From contig NW_024467120.1 in assembly GCF_017591425.1 (NCBI RefSeq), forward strand, positions 2,604,001-2,668,000: a stretch of 64,000 bases of DNA. Direction: 5' to 3'. The notes under the pieces were generated by a model. That model was given only the letters and a program-made list of their open reading frames with translations. It ran no database searches and was not told the origin of the DNA. A program made the position numbers and the translations under genes. This document shows positions 22,501 to 33,765 of the stretch, one piece after another. Within the stretch, counting starts at the first letter, position 1, and each line of letters begins with the position of its first letter. The DNA comes from Ochotona curzoniae (lineage: Eukaryota > Chordata > Mammalia > Lagomorpha > Ochotonidae).

Positions 22501-22519
22501 ATCACACCCAATATCAGCC

Positions 22520-22575
22520 TCCTTTCTCTCCCTCCCTCCTTCCTTTCCTTTCTTTTCTTTTTTTCTGCCCCTTGT
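22520..22575 (+). repeat. Pyrimidine-rich tract
   Basis: Impure (TTCC/CTTT)n run next to the SINE that follows. Confidence 0.7.
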
Positions 22576-22604
22576 TTGCCTCCCTTCTGCTCCTGCCCTG
22601 CCCT

Positions 22605-22916
22605 TTATTAAAGATGTTTATTTGTATTGGAAAGGCAGCTTCATGGAGAGTGAATAAGATCTTTCATCCACTGATTTGCTCCCCAAATGCTGCAAAGGCT
22701 GGAGCTGAGCCAATCCGAAACCAGGAGACAGGAGCTTCTTCGGTGATCCCATGCTGGCGCTGGGTCCCCAGGAGTCAGGCCATCCTCCACTGCTTTCCTA
22801 GGCTATAAGCAGAGGGGTGGATGGGAAGTGCAACACCTGGGACATGAACCAGTGACCTCATGGGATTTGGGTGTTTGCAGACAGAGGATTAATGTGCTGC
22901 ACTGTTGCACTGGCTC
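22605..22916 (-). mobile_element. C-type SINE, older
   Basis: Full-length antisense copy from 'tattaaagatgtttatttgtattggaaaggcag' to 'gctgcactgttgcactggctcc'. The middle is well aligned; the C-rich head is decayed. Confidence 0.85.
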
Positions 22917-23463
22917 CTATTTTCTCTCTGTAACGATGCAATTCCACTAAGATCATCTTGATTTGTAGATGGAATTTTTGTGTATTTCTGGACTTCAACG
23001 AGATTTTCCTTTTAATTATGTGATTACTTTAAGATTTATTACTAGCAGCGAATGAGAAATACATCCATTGCCCAGATTTGCTAGGCCAGCAGTGCCTGGT
23101 TTCAGTTAATTTGCAGAGCTCTTGCAGAGCTCATTATAGTACATAATTCATTGCGTCCATGAAATTCAGACTACCAGCAATGCTTAAAACTTAATTATTT
23201 TTTCTGTAACTGGTCAAGTGACTGCTGAAACAAGCACTTGGTAAACCCTAGATCCTAAAGTGATTTTCCCCATTTGAAAAATTAAGTTTCCATTGCCTTG
23301 TTGATACCCAGAAGGATAAGGATCTTATTTTCTCAAAATTTTCTAGTCTTCTGAAGGAGCACAGGAGTGCTCTAGTGCCTCATTGTCCCTTAGCAGCTTC
23401 TGTTTCCTTAAACCTTCTGTTTTTATTGTGATGGATATGCTGATTCTGCTTGTGTTTCCTTCT
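22917..23463. other. Unique AT-rich sequence
   Basis: No repeat or gene recognised. Confidence 0.45.
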
Positions 23464-23803
23464 TTCTTTTTTAAAAAAGGTTTATTTATTTTTATTGCAA
23501 AGTCAGATATATAGAGAAGAGAAGAGACAGAAAGGAAGATCTTCTGCAGCTGCTTCAGTCCCCAAGTGGCCACAACAGCTGGAGCTGAGCCAATCCCAAA
23601 GCAGGAGCCAGGAGCTTCTTACAGGTCTCCCATGCAAGAGGGTGCAGGGTCCTAAGGCTTTGGGCCATCCTTCACTGCTTTCCCAGGCCACAAGGAGAAG
23701 CTGGATGGGAAGTGGGGCAGCTGGCTTTAGAATCGATGCCCATGTGGGATCTTGGTGCGTACAAGGCGAGGACTTTGGATGTTAGGCCATAGCTCCAGGC
23801 CAA
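23464..23803 (-). mobile_element. C-type SINE
   Basis: Full-length antisense copy, tail ttttttaaaaaaggtttatttatttttattgcaaag, ending 'ttaggccatagctccaggcc'. Close to consensus. Confidence 0.9.
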
Positions 23804-23825
23804 AATGATAGTAGTAAATCGTAAT

Positions 23826-23844
23826 AGGCCACTGCGTTGGGCCC
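23826..23844 (-). mobile_element. Orphan SINE head
   Basis: 'aggccactgcgttgggccc' is exactly the antisense 5' end of a C-type SINE, but no body follows or precedes it directly. It lies 22 bp beyond the head of the preceding SINE. Confidence 0.6.
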
Positions 23845-24092
23845 AAAATTTGTTAAGATGCATTTATTCCTCTGCTTGAAAGTCATGCCCACCCTGAGAA
23901 TTGTATTCTTAATTCTCATCAGAAAGGTGGAGATGGAATCCGCTGGGTCAAAATTCAAAATATGGCTTCTGAAACTTACTGTTATCCACTAAGGACTTGA
24001 TATTGGCACTCTGTAAGGAAACTGAGCTACAATAGATGGCAAATATTGAATGTTTTTGTTTCTGTACTTTTCTTTGAAATCCTTAGGTATAT

Positions 24093-24350
24093 GGGCTGGC
24101 CTCAGCCTGTGGCGCCAGCATTCCATATGGCAACCAACTTGAGTCCCAGTTGCTCCACTTCCTGTCAGGCTCCCTGATTATGTGCTGGGAAAGCAGCAGA
24201 GGCTGATGAAAGTCCCTGGGCCCCTGTACCTACATGGGAGACCTGTAAGAAACTTCTGGCTTTGGGAGACTGCAGCCATTTGGAGAGTGAACCAGTGAAT
24301 AGAAGAGCTCGTTCTCTCTCTCCTCTTCTTTCTATCTGCCTTACATAAGT

Positions 24351-24352
<2 letters not shown>
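24093..24352 (+). mobile_element. C-type SINE, sense on plus, ending in a microsatellite
   Basis: Head GGGCTGGCCTCAGCCTGTGGCGCCAGCATTCCATATGG, body with 'gctgggaaagcagcagaggctgatg', 'cctacatgggagacctg' and 'ctctctctcctcttctttctatctgcctt'. Where the A-rich tail should lie, (AC)n begins. Confidence 0.85.

Positions 24353-24394
<42 letters not shown>
24353..24394 (+). repeat. (AC)21 microsatellite
   Basis: Uninterrupted 42 bp AC run followed by a T run, at the 3' end of a SINE. Likely length-polymorphic. Confidence 0.98.
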
Positions 24395-24396
<2 letters not shown>

Positions 24397-24504
24397 TTTT
24401 TTTTTTAAACAAATCTCTAGATGTAGCATAGGCTTTATAGTGCCGGTGGGATAAGTTCCCACTTGGGACATCTGCATCTGATCAAGTTTACCTCCATTTC
24501 CTCT

Positions 24505-24735
24505 TCAGCTTCCTGTTAACGCACATCCTGGGAGAGGGCAGATGGTATCTACAGAACTTAAGTCTCTGCCACCTACATCAGAAGTCTGCAAGACCTGGGT
24601 GGTGTTCTGCTCCCTGGCTTCAGGCCTGCCCAGCCCTGGCTGTGGCCAGCATCTGAGAAGTGAACTAGCAGCTTGGGAATCACTTACTCATTTGCTGTCT
24701 TTCCTTCCCTCTCCTTTCCATTTAAGCATAAACTT
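24505..24735 (+). mobile_element. Old SINE, sense on plus
   Basis: 'cttcctgttaacgcacatcctgggagagggcagatg', 'gacctgggtggtgttctgctccctggcttcaggcc', 'ccagcatctgagaagtgaactagcagcttgg' and 'ctgtctttccttccc' are in SINE order. The head is missing. Confidence 0.55.
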
Positions 24736-25434
24736 TAAACAACTCTTTAGGAGATTGTATATATAGTTTAGGAGATTGTATATTGTTTAGATGCTTCATT
24801 CGCATATAGGAAATTGATGGTTAAGATTTAAATAGTAACAGTTGATCTGTTGAATACTTGTGCTTAAAAACATAGATATAAGACCGTTTTATCAACAAAA
24901 TTGTGGACTCCTCTAAGAAAATTTTATGCATTTGTTACAGAGTTGTGAGGAGCCTTAAGTCCATTTTGTCACACTTCAAAGAGGGTGGACTTGAGCTCAG
25001 CACGCATGCTACTGTGATTTTGCTTATTGTGTTGGTGGAATGAGTTTTCTCAGAAGCACTTTCTGAGCAATTGATGGTGTTGTATTTCTGAATAGCACTT
25101 AGGCTAATACACAGAATTTTCAGTGTGGCTTTTTCTGGTTTGATTTGAAGAGTGTAATGGGAAGTGCCTGGAGTGTTGAAAAAGTAGTAGTTGAATGCAG
25201 ATGACCTTTTTGATTGACTAAGTGACCTTCCTGAAAAGGAGGGGCCAGTGGCCAGAATTCTTTCCTGCTCTGGCCTAAATGCTTAAAGCAGATGCAAGGT
25301 TGTTGTTGGGTATCTCTTGGTGGAAATATTCCATGCTTTTCAATTTAAATAAGGACATCTTTCATTTCTTGTACTAGGTCCAGTTATTATTTTCTGTAAA
25401 GTCTGTTTTATAAAAATTTACTCTGTGGCACTTA
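24736..25434. other. Unique sequence
   Basis: AT-rich. Contains a local 15-20 bp near-duplication 'aggagattgtatat' at about 24749 and 24770. No gene seen. Confidence 0.45.
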
Positions 25435-25735
25435 TTTTTTTGTGACATTTTTATTTTGAAAGACAGTTACAGAGTGGGAGGAAGGGTGGGAGGAAGGGAG
25501 GGAGGGAGAGAGAGAGAGAGAAGTTTTCCATTCGTTGACCCAGGAACCAGGCCTTTCCTCCAGGCCTCTCATGTGGGTCCAAGGGCGCAAAGACTTGAGC
25601 CATCTTTTGCTGCTTTTCTGCATCATAACACAGTGCTTGATTGGAAGTGAAGCAGCTGGGACACAAACCTGTGCCAGATGGGATACTGCCATCTCAAACA
25701 GGGGCTTAGTGTGCTACACTGCAGTGCTGGCCCCT
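25435..25735 (-). mobile_element. Older SINE with purine-rich expansion
   Basis: Antisense 'tttttattttgaaagacagttacagag' tail type (older TTTGAAAGACAG form), then an expanded (GGGA/GA)n block at 25478-25521, then a diverged body 'aaccaggcctttcctccaggcctctcatgtggg' ending 'gctacactgcagtgctggcccc'. Confidence 0.75.
25478..25521 (+). repeat. (GGGA)n/(GA)n tract in a SINE
   Basis: 'gggaggaagggtgggaggaagggagggagggagagagagagag', an expansion of the SINE's purine-rich region. Confidence 0.85.
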
Positions 25736-26479
25736 AGAATTAGGTTTCTGTTTGTTGTCTCTTTATTATGTGCTGGACCAGTGCTGCATGCCGGGAATTC
25801 ATTGTTGGACAGTGGCTGACACGTTATTAGTGGGCGAAGCACAAGCAGAGAAAGTATTCAGGCGTTATTGGCATAGTGCAGTCTGCAAGGACAGCTAATT
25901 ATCCATGTCACGTCATGAAAGAGTACTTAGCATGGAGTCTAGAACGGCAGGAAATAAACATAAAGGTGCAGATCAGTGTTCCAGGATAGGTAACAGGTCC
26001 AAAGAGGGTTGTTCAGGAGTTACGTAGTTCATCTGTGTTTTCTCCAATATAAAGTTATCATTCCATATATGCGGAAAAAAGTGTGTAGAATCTTGCCAGA
26101 AGAGAGCTGTGGAAGCAGAGGAAAGACAGAGAAACAGGGTTTGACCATTTGTAGATAGCATGAAAGCATCAAGCAAAATAGCAGTATTGTGTTTTCCTAA
26201 GAAACCAAAGAGGCCCTTGAGGGCAGGTAGGGTGTTTCAAGATGATTACTCCATGCCATGCTGCCTTTGCCTCGTCCTGCTTGGCTCTGGCCACTTTGCT
26301 CTGTGCAGTTTTTGCAGAGTAAATCTGGAGGGAAATGGGATGCCCTTGTCCTCATCAGCTTCTGCTTATACAGACGTAGACGAGACCACATCCTCTAAGA
26401 CATTCTAGAACAGGGATGTCCGTCTCTATAAGCTCCATCAGCTTTGGCATTTCGGGGATAGTCGGGATCTAGAAATGTG
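25736..26479. other. Unique sequence, no gene seen
   Basis: No repeat or gene recognised. Open frames of 60-80 codons at 26160-26408 overlap on both strands and look random. Confidence 0.45.
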
Positions 26480-28345
26480 CAGTTTTTTTAAATAATAAAT
26501 TTGTTTTATTTTTGATGTTTACTTAGCTAAGAAGGACGCATGCCCATATGGTCTGTGTCAGAGTGGGCTGGGTTGAAGAATAGGGTAAATGATGAGACAA
26601 CTGTTTCCAAACTCCCTTTTTTCTTCCTGTATTTGGGAAAAGGGGGGAGGAAGGGTAGAGGTTTGCTTCCAGGAACCCAGCCACATCAGCACGGGGGGAT
26701 AGGGCCTGGGCACCCGATGCCATCCTAGAATCCCTGATGTGAAGCATGTTCTGAGGGTACTGCTCCAAGGCTGAGGAAATCCCTCCTAGGTTCATTGGCT
26801 AACATTGGAGTCCACACTTGGTCTCACTGTCAGAAGTTGGCAGGGACAGCTGTCCAACCTGCTTTACTCTGCATGGCATTAGATGTCCTCTGCAGAGCTC
26901 AGTGAACTGGTCGCCACACCCCCACGTGCATCTAGGCGTGCCGTCTGCTGCACAGGCCTCAACAACTGAGGACACCCAGTTGTGACACATGCATCCCACC
27001 CTGACCAAAGATCCTGTGATTTTTTTCCCCATGGTTGGTGTTGTAAGTTCAGTGGTCCAGTTTGGCGGACCCCAAAGAAACCTCACCAGAGATGACCCAT
27101 ACCCAACTCCTGTGTGTGCCATCTCTTGCAGGGTCCACTTCAGTGTCACCTATACCAGTGTACACACACGCTAGTGATCAAAATTGTCCAGTTACCTCTG
27201 TCCCAGCTCCATCTCCTATGCAAACTGTTGGGTGCTCTAGCCCAGCCCATTCTTGCCCACCACACACTCTGCCTTCAAACACACCAGTGGAACTAACACC
27301 TAGTTTGGGTCACCCCAGGAGCTCCCTTCAGACTTGCCCCCAGGTCTGGTTCCCGTGCATGCCAGTGTATGCAGCAGATTGGTTCAGTCTGTTCCACATC
27401 CCATTCAGCTCTCAATGGTTGTTGGAGCCTAGCTCAGCCTGACCACCTCTACTATCCAGCCTTCACTCATGCCAGTGGTGCCACTGTGTAGCCGGGTATG
27501 CCCCCAAGCACTGATTTCAGTGTTTACTGGTGGGAGTTGACCACAGTCCCCTTATGAGGTCCACTGCCATCCTAGATCTTGTACTCTCCAGGTGATTCTA
27601 CAGTCTAGCTGGACAGGATTTGCTGGTCCCAGCACTTGCCAGCTGATTCTGCGGCAAAGCCTGGGTAAACCTGGGCGTAATCTGGCTCATGCATGCACTG
27701 CTGGATATAGTTGTTTACTTAGCCCAGCCTGGCTTTCCTAACCCTGTTCACATTCATGTCAGCGGGTTTTGTAGCCCTGCCCAGCCTGGTCTGCCCCCAG
27801 TTCCAGCTCTCACACTCGCCAGTGGGGGAGTCATTGCAAACCCCTTATTGGGTTCCTCACCCTTCGGTCTTACATGTGCTGGTGGATGCTGTGACCCAGT
27901 CTGGTATGTCTTGCCGCACCTTGGCATTGCCTGGCAGGTACTACAGCCTGACTCAGCCCCAGTCTTCCCCAGTGCCGACTCATACTGGCAGATGCTGCAG
28001 CCTAGCCCAGCCTGGAGAGCCCTCAGTCCCAGCCCTAATATGATGAACTGGCTGGTGGTGTTGGTTCCCAGCTTGTTCTGTTCTGCATCCTGTCTTGGTT
28101 CTTTGATCTGCTAGTGGGTTTTATAAACAGTCCCAGCCTGTCTCATTTCAGACCTGACCTACACATATGCTGTGGTGGCCACTGTAACCTGGCCTGTCCG
28201 GGCCGGGCTGCTCTCAGCCTTGGTTCTTGTGCTCACCTGCAGGGACTGTGTCCTGACAGAGGAGTTCCCCAAGCTCCTCTGTCAGGTAACCTCCCAGTCA
28301 CAGATCTAGCACACATTGGTGGAGAACTTGGAATTTAAATCAGTG
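26480..28345 (-). mobile_element. LINE-like 3' element, copy B
   Basis: T-rich start ('ttttttaaataataaatttgttttatttttgatgtttacttagc'), then 'gcatgcccatatgg', the anchor 'ggaccccaaagaaacc' (about 27068), and from about 27150 to 28250 a decayed series of repeated units: accagtggaactaacac, gccagtgtatgcagcag, gccagtggtgccactg, cgccagtgggggagtc, ctggtggatgctgtgaccc, ctggcagatgctgcagcc. The open frames in this stretch reflect GC-rich repeat sequence, not genes. Same orientation as copies A and C. The right edge is uncertain. Confidence 0.58.
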
Positions 28346-28590
28346 TCGTTGGATATTACTACTGCTAGGCTGATATGTATATCTTCAAATGCTAGGAAAT
28401 GAGCTGATTCTGGTTTGTGGTCTGGAGGTGGCCAGTTGCAGCTCAGTGGCTTTGTCCTGACTATGTCTTGATGATGTTTTTTGGTTGTATTCAAAAGGAT
28501 GCCTGCATGCCTGCTCTCCATCTACCTTGCAGAATTTTGCAACCTTTACAAGCAGTTTTGTTTTTCTTTCTTTCTTTTCTTTTTTTTTTT
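28346..28590. other. Unique sequence, then pyrimidine/T tract
   Basis: Ends in a TTTC-rich run and poly-T (28559-28597) that may be the antisense tail of the following old SINE. Confidence 0.4.
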
Positions 28591-28830
28591 TTTTAAGTTT
28601 CTATTTCTTTTTAATTGATGGACACAGAGCCTGAGACCTTATTTGATGTTTGCTCCCTAGATACCTGCCATGTCTGGGGCTTGGCTGGGGTGGAGCCAGG
28701 AACTCAAACTGGGGCTCCCACATAGGTGGCAGGGAGCCAAGTGTAAGAGCCATGAACTGCTGCTTCCCAGGTGCAAACTAGGAGACAGTTGGATCAGAAA
28801 TAATCAGGAAGAAAGCCAATTGGTTACAGG
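28590..28830 (-). mobile_element. Old SINE
   Basis: 'tggagccaggaactcaaactggggctcccacataggtggcagggagcc' and 'gctgcttcccaggtgcaaactagg' are diverged antisense SINE body sequence. Confidence 0.5.
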
Positions 28831-28849
28831 TGTTGGGGGGGGCGCGGCA

Positions 28850-29160
28850 GGGAGGAGAGATAGATATCTACCAATCTTCCTTCTGCTGGTTCACTTCCCA
28901 GATGGCCACAACCAGCCAGCATTGAGCTAATTAATTAATCCAAAGCCAGAAGCTGGGAGCTTCCTCCTGGTTTCCTGAACCAGTGCAGGGCCACCAGGAT
29001 TTGAACCCTCTTCTGCTTCCCCAGGCCGTAAACATGGTGCTGGATTGGAAGTGGAGCAGCTGGGACTTGATGATCTGATCATCCATATAAGATGTTGGTG
29101 CTTCAGGCAGATGATTAGTTTGCTTGCCAGTGTGCTGCCACACGCATTCTCCCCAGTGCC
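28850..29160 (-). mobile_element. Old C-type SINE
   Basis: 'ctgctggttcacttcccagatggccacaaccagcc', 'gccagaagctgggagcttcctcctggtttcc', 'gtgctggattggaagtggagcagctggg' and an end near 'gccagtgtgctgcc'. An ATTAATTAAT insertion sits at 28925-28938. Confidence 0.65.
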
Positions 29161-30489
29161 AAACATCGGGCATCCTTTGGGGTTGAGACATTTCAGTTCC
29201 AGTACTGAAGTGTTTCACCTGATTCTGTGATGAGATTCTTCTTACATTTCTTTGATAACAAGCCCTTGGGTTTAGAGATGCTTCCACATAAAGATCAGGG
29301 CTGGTGAGAATAGGAGATGGAGTATTAGACTGAGGAGTCGAAGCATTCTCTCGCAGTTCTGATCCCAGCTCCTGCAGCCTTGGCATGGAGCACAAATGAC
29401 CCAACTTCCAAAAAAGATGACTTCTTGGTTCGTTCTTTCTTCTTCCTTCCTTCCCTTCCTCCCTCCCTTCCTTTTTTCCTTTCTCCCTTTTTAAAAAAAA
29501 TTATCTGTTTCTTGCTTAAATGTTGTAAGCACTGAAAGGTTTGGCTTAATAAGTCACATACAATAGCATCCAACTTGGCGAGAATTTTTCCATGTTTGGG
29601 CCATGTCTCTGGAATGTATCACAAGAGGTGCGGCTTTTGGCATGAATTCCAGTATTCATTGCACATAGCTAATTCCAGAAAAACCACTTTGGCCTTATAA
29701 ATATTCACAGCTCAATTTATCTCCTTTCCCAAAGTTTGTAAATCAAGGTAAGTTTCTTTTATAAATTACGTTGCTATTGATGTACCATTTTAAATGTGTA
29801 ATTTGGATTTTCATTGAAAACTATGACTCTTCCATCGTTCTATGTCATTTAGCCCCCTTGTCTTTTCCCAGGTTCCAGACTCACAGGTCAGTGCTGAAAT
29901 TCTGCATTTTAGATAACAAAAGTTATCTTTTTTGTTTTTCTGTGACCTTTAATGATATACCTCTACATTTTTTTTCCGGTATATACCTACCTATGAAAAA
30001 TGCTTACTGTTGAACAAATTTATAACTTAGACATCAGTGAGTTAAAAATGAAACTATAGCAAAAATAATTATAACTAAAATCTATTAAAACGTAGGCTTT
30101 TTAAAAAGAGCCAAGAGAAATGTTAGTAATTTTGGACCACACTGAGTAAGTGAAACCATATAAAGGGAACCGGTAGAGAAGCAGTTTCTTCTGCTTGGAG
30201 GGGTTCTTCAAACAGGGAAACGTGTCAAGCATACTTTAAACCTTTGCTGCCAAGAGCAGCTCAGCCTCGAAGTATGACAGTCCATCACAACTGTTCTGGG
30301 CTTGTTTCTCACTAAATACTTTCTGCTGGCCCCTGGCCACTCGGAACCATAATGGAGACACTGCTTTCCTCCTTCTCACACTCTTCATTTGGGAGAGTAA
30401 CAAATTTGGTCCCACAATCTAAGGTGTCCTCCATCATATCCACTTGGTTCAGGGTAGCAGCAGGTAAGTTGAGGGGTGCTCTGCACAGC
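29161..30489. other. Unique sequence with pyrimidine tract
   Basis: A TTCC/CTTCC-rich run at 29432-29491 is the only simple feature. The rest is AT-rich with no gene seen. Confidence 0.5.
29432..29491 (+). repeat. (TTCC)n-like tract
   Basis: Impure pyrimidine repeat 'ttctttcttcttccttccttcccttcctccctccc...'. Confidence 0.85.
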
Positions 30490-30580
30490 TGAGATCAAGG
30501 CACCGGCGGAAGATCTTCCTCTCTGTTTTCTTCTGTATATCTGACTTTCTGCTAGAAATAAATACATCTTTAAAAAAATA
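30490..30580 (+). mobile_element. 3' fragment of a C-type SINE, sense on plus
   Basis: Only the last part: 'CGGCGGAAGATCTTCCTCTCTGTTTTCTTCTGTATATCTGACTTTCTGCTAGAAATAAATACATCTTT' and an A run. Strong 5' truncation. Confidence 0.82.
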
Positions 30581-31749
30581 TGTGATTCTAAGCAGTTCTA
30601 TTACAATGTTTCTGCAGCTTTTGCATTTTGACTTTTAATGCTATAAGCAGAATTGAGCAAGTGCATTCATGAAGCCAATCTTCATAAATTGTGTTTCCTG
30701 GGCCCAGTGTGTATCATTAAGTACCTGTTCTTATAGACTTTCAAATATAAATTTCTGTGTCCAAGACTGTGAGAAAACAAAGTGTTGCTTTTAACATTAA
30801 TTCTTGCTCTGTCTTCAGGTTGATTCCCCAGGGACTGAGGGTATAAGCCATTGGATTTTTATGGGTCCTGCTTCCTTTAATTTTCATCCCACTACTACTA
30901 AAAATACAGCCGAAGTGGTGAACTTGTACAGTTCTGGCTCTAAAAAGGAACCTGCTGCTTCAGAAGCTTGAATGTGTAAAACGAACAGTATGTTCTTCAG
31001 TCATAGGTTCAGCTATTGTCTACAAGAGGCTGCGCATTAGGAATATGTTATTAGGAAAATTGCTGCTTTATTCCTCTTCAGGTTTGTTGCCAAGGATAAT
31101 AAGATACTGTGTGCTTTTGTTTTGCTTCAGAATGAAGATACTTTGCAGTGTGTTTGTCAGTACCATAGAAAATGTCAATAGATGCACTTACTCTACCCGT
31201 TCCAGAAAAATGAGAGGACTACCAGCTTAGCAGCACATACTGTAGTGTTTGTGTTTGCTGTGCATGTGGCACAGTGGAGACACTCTCGTGGGTCTGTGGG
31301 TCGTGCATTGAGTGCATCGCTCAGACCACTCATTTCATGGGTTTAAATAAAGAGTTAAAATCCATGTCCTGATTGGAGACTATGGACAATGAGAAAGTCG
31401 GGGTATTCATCAGTCTGTCATCTGTTACTTTTAGAATATCATCAACCTCTTTCAAGCAGTTCAGCTCCTGTTCCTTATTTTAACATTTTCAGTCCTGTCT
31501 TTGAGTTTGTGTGGGGCAAAATATGTATCTCAAAATATCTGCATAGACTGAACAGAAATATGGAAATGGGGAATTTGCTGCCTATTTCCCCTTTGGGTAT
31601 CGGGATCCAAATTACTTGGTCCTGTGTGGAAGCTGGAGTCTGGTCCTCTAGCTTCAAGTCCAGTTCAGACACTGAATTGGATGCTAGTGTGCTAATGTCT
31701 TCATTTAACTGTTACCACTAATGCCTGTCCTGTGTCCAGTTTTTGCTTT
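30581..31749. other. Unique sequence, no gene seen
   Basis: No exon or repeat recognised. 'agcagcacatactgta' near 31229 recalls the start of U6 RNA, but nothing else of U6 follows. Confidence 0.4.
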
Positions 31750-32073
31750 AACAGATTTATTTTACTTTTTCTTGGAAAGGTAAATATACAGAGGGAAGGA
31801 AATACAGAGAGAAAGATCTCTGTCCACCGATTTATTCCCCAATTGTCCACAACAGCTGGAGCTGAGCTGATCCAAAGCTTCTTTAGGTCTCCCATGTGGG
31901 TGCAGGGCCATAGGTTTTGGGCCATCCTCTACTACTTAACCAAGACACAAGCAGGGAGCTAAATGAGAAGTGGAGTAGGCAGGATGCCTAGCTGGGAACT
32001 GATACCCACAAGGGATCCCAGTGCATGCAAGGTGAGGATTTAGTCACTAGGCTATGGCAGCGGGCCCCTTTTT
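31750..32073 (-). mobile_element. C-type SINE
   Basis: Full-length antisense copy, tail 'aacagatttattttactttttcttggaaagg', ending 'ggctatggcagcgggcccc'. Moderately diverged with an extra segment near 31985. Confidence 0.87.
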
Positions 32074-32089
32074 TGTTCAGTTTTGTTTT

Positions 32090-32350
32090 TCTGTTTATTT
32101 TGCAGATCCCTGCAACAGCTGAGACTAGGCCAGGCTGAATTCAGGAGCTCATCTGGGTCTCCCACATGGGTGGCAGGAATCCAATTAGCTTGGGAGTTTG
32201 CGCCATCTGTTGCTTTTCCCAGGTTGTTAACAGGGAGCTGGATCAGAACTGGAGCAGCCAAGACAAAAACTGATGTTTATAGGGAATGGCTGTGTGACAG
32301 ATGGCAACTTTACCTGAGCACGGGGCCGACTCCCACTTTGTTTAGCTTTC
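32090..32350 (-). mobile_element. Old SINE
   Basis: 'caacagctgagactaggccaggctg', 'gagctcatctgggtctcccacatgggtggcagg', 'tttgcgccatctgttgcttttcccagg' and 'gggagctggatcagaactggagcagcc'. It lies head to head with the next, plus-strand SINE. Confidence 0.6.
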
Positions 32351-32377
32351 GACAGATAGGGAAATTAAGGTGACAAC

Positions 32378-32601
32378 TGAGGGGCCATCATTGTAGCATT
32401 AGTGGGTAAAGCTGCTGCCCATGAATCCAACATCCCATATGGGTGCCAGTTCAGTCCTGATTGTTCCTGTTCTGTTGCCGCCTCCTGCTAATGCGCCTGG
32501 GAGGCCCAAATGATTTGACCCGGAAAAAGCTCGAAGTCTTGGCCTAGCCGTGGTTTTGGGGGCTATTTGAGCAATGAAGCAATGGATGGAAGATATTCAT
32601 T

Positions 32602-32606
<5 letters not shown>
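32378..32606 (+). mobile_element. Old SINE, sense on plus
   Basis: Head 'GAGGGGCCATCATTGTAGCATTAGTGGGTAAAGC', then 'catcccatatgggtgccagttcagtcc', 'ttgagcaatgaagcaatggatggaagat'. The 3' part runs into an expanded TC repeat. Confidence 0.72.

Positions 32607-32656
<50 letters not shown>
32607..32656 (+). repeat. (TC)25 microsatellite
   Basis: Uninterrupted 50 bp TC run arising from the CTCTCTCT part of a SINE, followed by 'caagatctttaaaaaaaaaaaa', the SINE's own end. Confidence 0.97.
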
Positions 32657-32658
<2 letters not shown>

Positions 32659-32689
32659 AGATCTTTAAAAAAAAAAAAGTATGACTGAA

Positions 32690-33479
32690 ACCAGATACCT
32701 TGGATTTGAACTTGAGCTGTGCTTATATGGACATGTTGCTCGGCTAAGTGGTGTTTCAGTTCCCTGAAATGTTAAGAGTGTAGTAGGGGTGGCCTTGTCA
32801 CAGGGTTGCTGTGAGTGTGTGTCTGGTCCACAATGAGTCTCTAGAACGTCTTGAGTGTTGCCAGTTGTGACTTGATAGTTGCTGGTCCTATAAGTCTTCT
32901 ATCCTTAGAAATGATGCTTGGCTATGTGCTTTTAATTTGACTCTGTCAGTACAGCAGTGAGCTTTCTTTGGCTATAAGTACCTCCTTCCTATCCTTCTGT
33001 GAAATCCCCTTAAGAAGGGGATAAACAGCTCTCAGACCAGATAAAAAAGTAATTTCCCTGTAAAACAAAGAAAACTATTAACATGTCAGCATTTTTTTCT
33101 GTTTTGAATTATGTGCAAGTCTCACTTAGGATAAAAGTTTGACTTCTCAGGGTGGTTGATTGGTGTAATTTTGGAAGCCATTAAAGATGATACATGGATT
33201 TTTAGGTAGAAATCTGCTTTGGTTTTAAATTGGAGGTGAGCAGCAGTTTGTGGTAAGTGTAATTTCCCCCAAAACTCCCTAGGAAATTTATCGTTTATTC
33301 CAGTCTAGCTGAGTTCTGTCTCTTCAGCTTAGGTTTCACTCTAGCTGAGTGTTCGCTGGTGACCAGTTGTTTCAGTCTCACTGAAGATACACTTTTGCTT
33401 CCCGAGGTGTGGCTGGTGGAATCCCTTTATTTGCTTATATTGGTATTGCTGAGAAGTTTTATTTCCTGTTTTAGTTATT
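32690..33479. other. Unique sequence, no gene seen
   Basis: No repeat or gene recognised. Confidence 0.45.
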
Positions 33480-33765
33480 TTTTTTTTTTTCTCTTTATTC
33501 TGTATTTGGAAGTCAGATTCATGAAAGGGCGAGGTACGGAAGGCCTCGGGAGGAGGAATAGAGCAACCCCCCTCCCTAAAGGCCAGCCTTGGCCCAGACT
33601 GAATTCAGCGACCTGGATTCCTGCAGGTGAGTGGCAGGTGCTTCCTTGGACCCATTAACGAGGAGCAACCCGAAACTGATATTGTAGGCAGCAGCTTGAC
33701 TTGCCAAGCTACACCACCAGCTGCTGCTGAGACGGTCTCTGCTAAGATGCCTTGCCAATGAAACT
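33480..33765 (-). mobile_element. Old SINE
   Basis: T run, then 'tctgtatttggaagtcagattcatg', 'ggccagccttggcccagactgaattcagc' and a body ending at 'ccaagctacaccaccagc'. Much diverged. Confidence 0.45.

Noticed and set aside
24353..24394. CRISPR or other regular array
   Set aside because: It is a simple AC dinucleotide run; no spaced repeats of CRISPR type occur and the DNA is mammalian.
26480..28345. Several overlapping 80-140 codon frames in copies B and C
   Set aside because: They follow the GC-rich repeat units of the LINE-like elements and overlap on different frames and strands.
31225..31250. U6 RNA-like start (agcagcacatact)
   Set aside because: Only about 13 bp match; the rest of U6 is absent.
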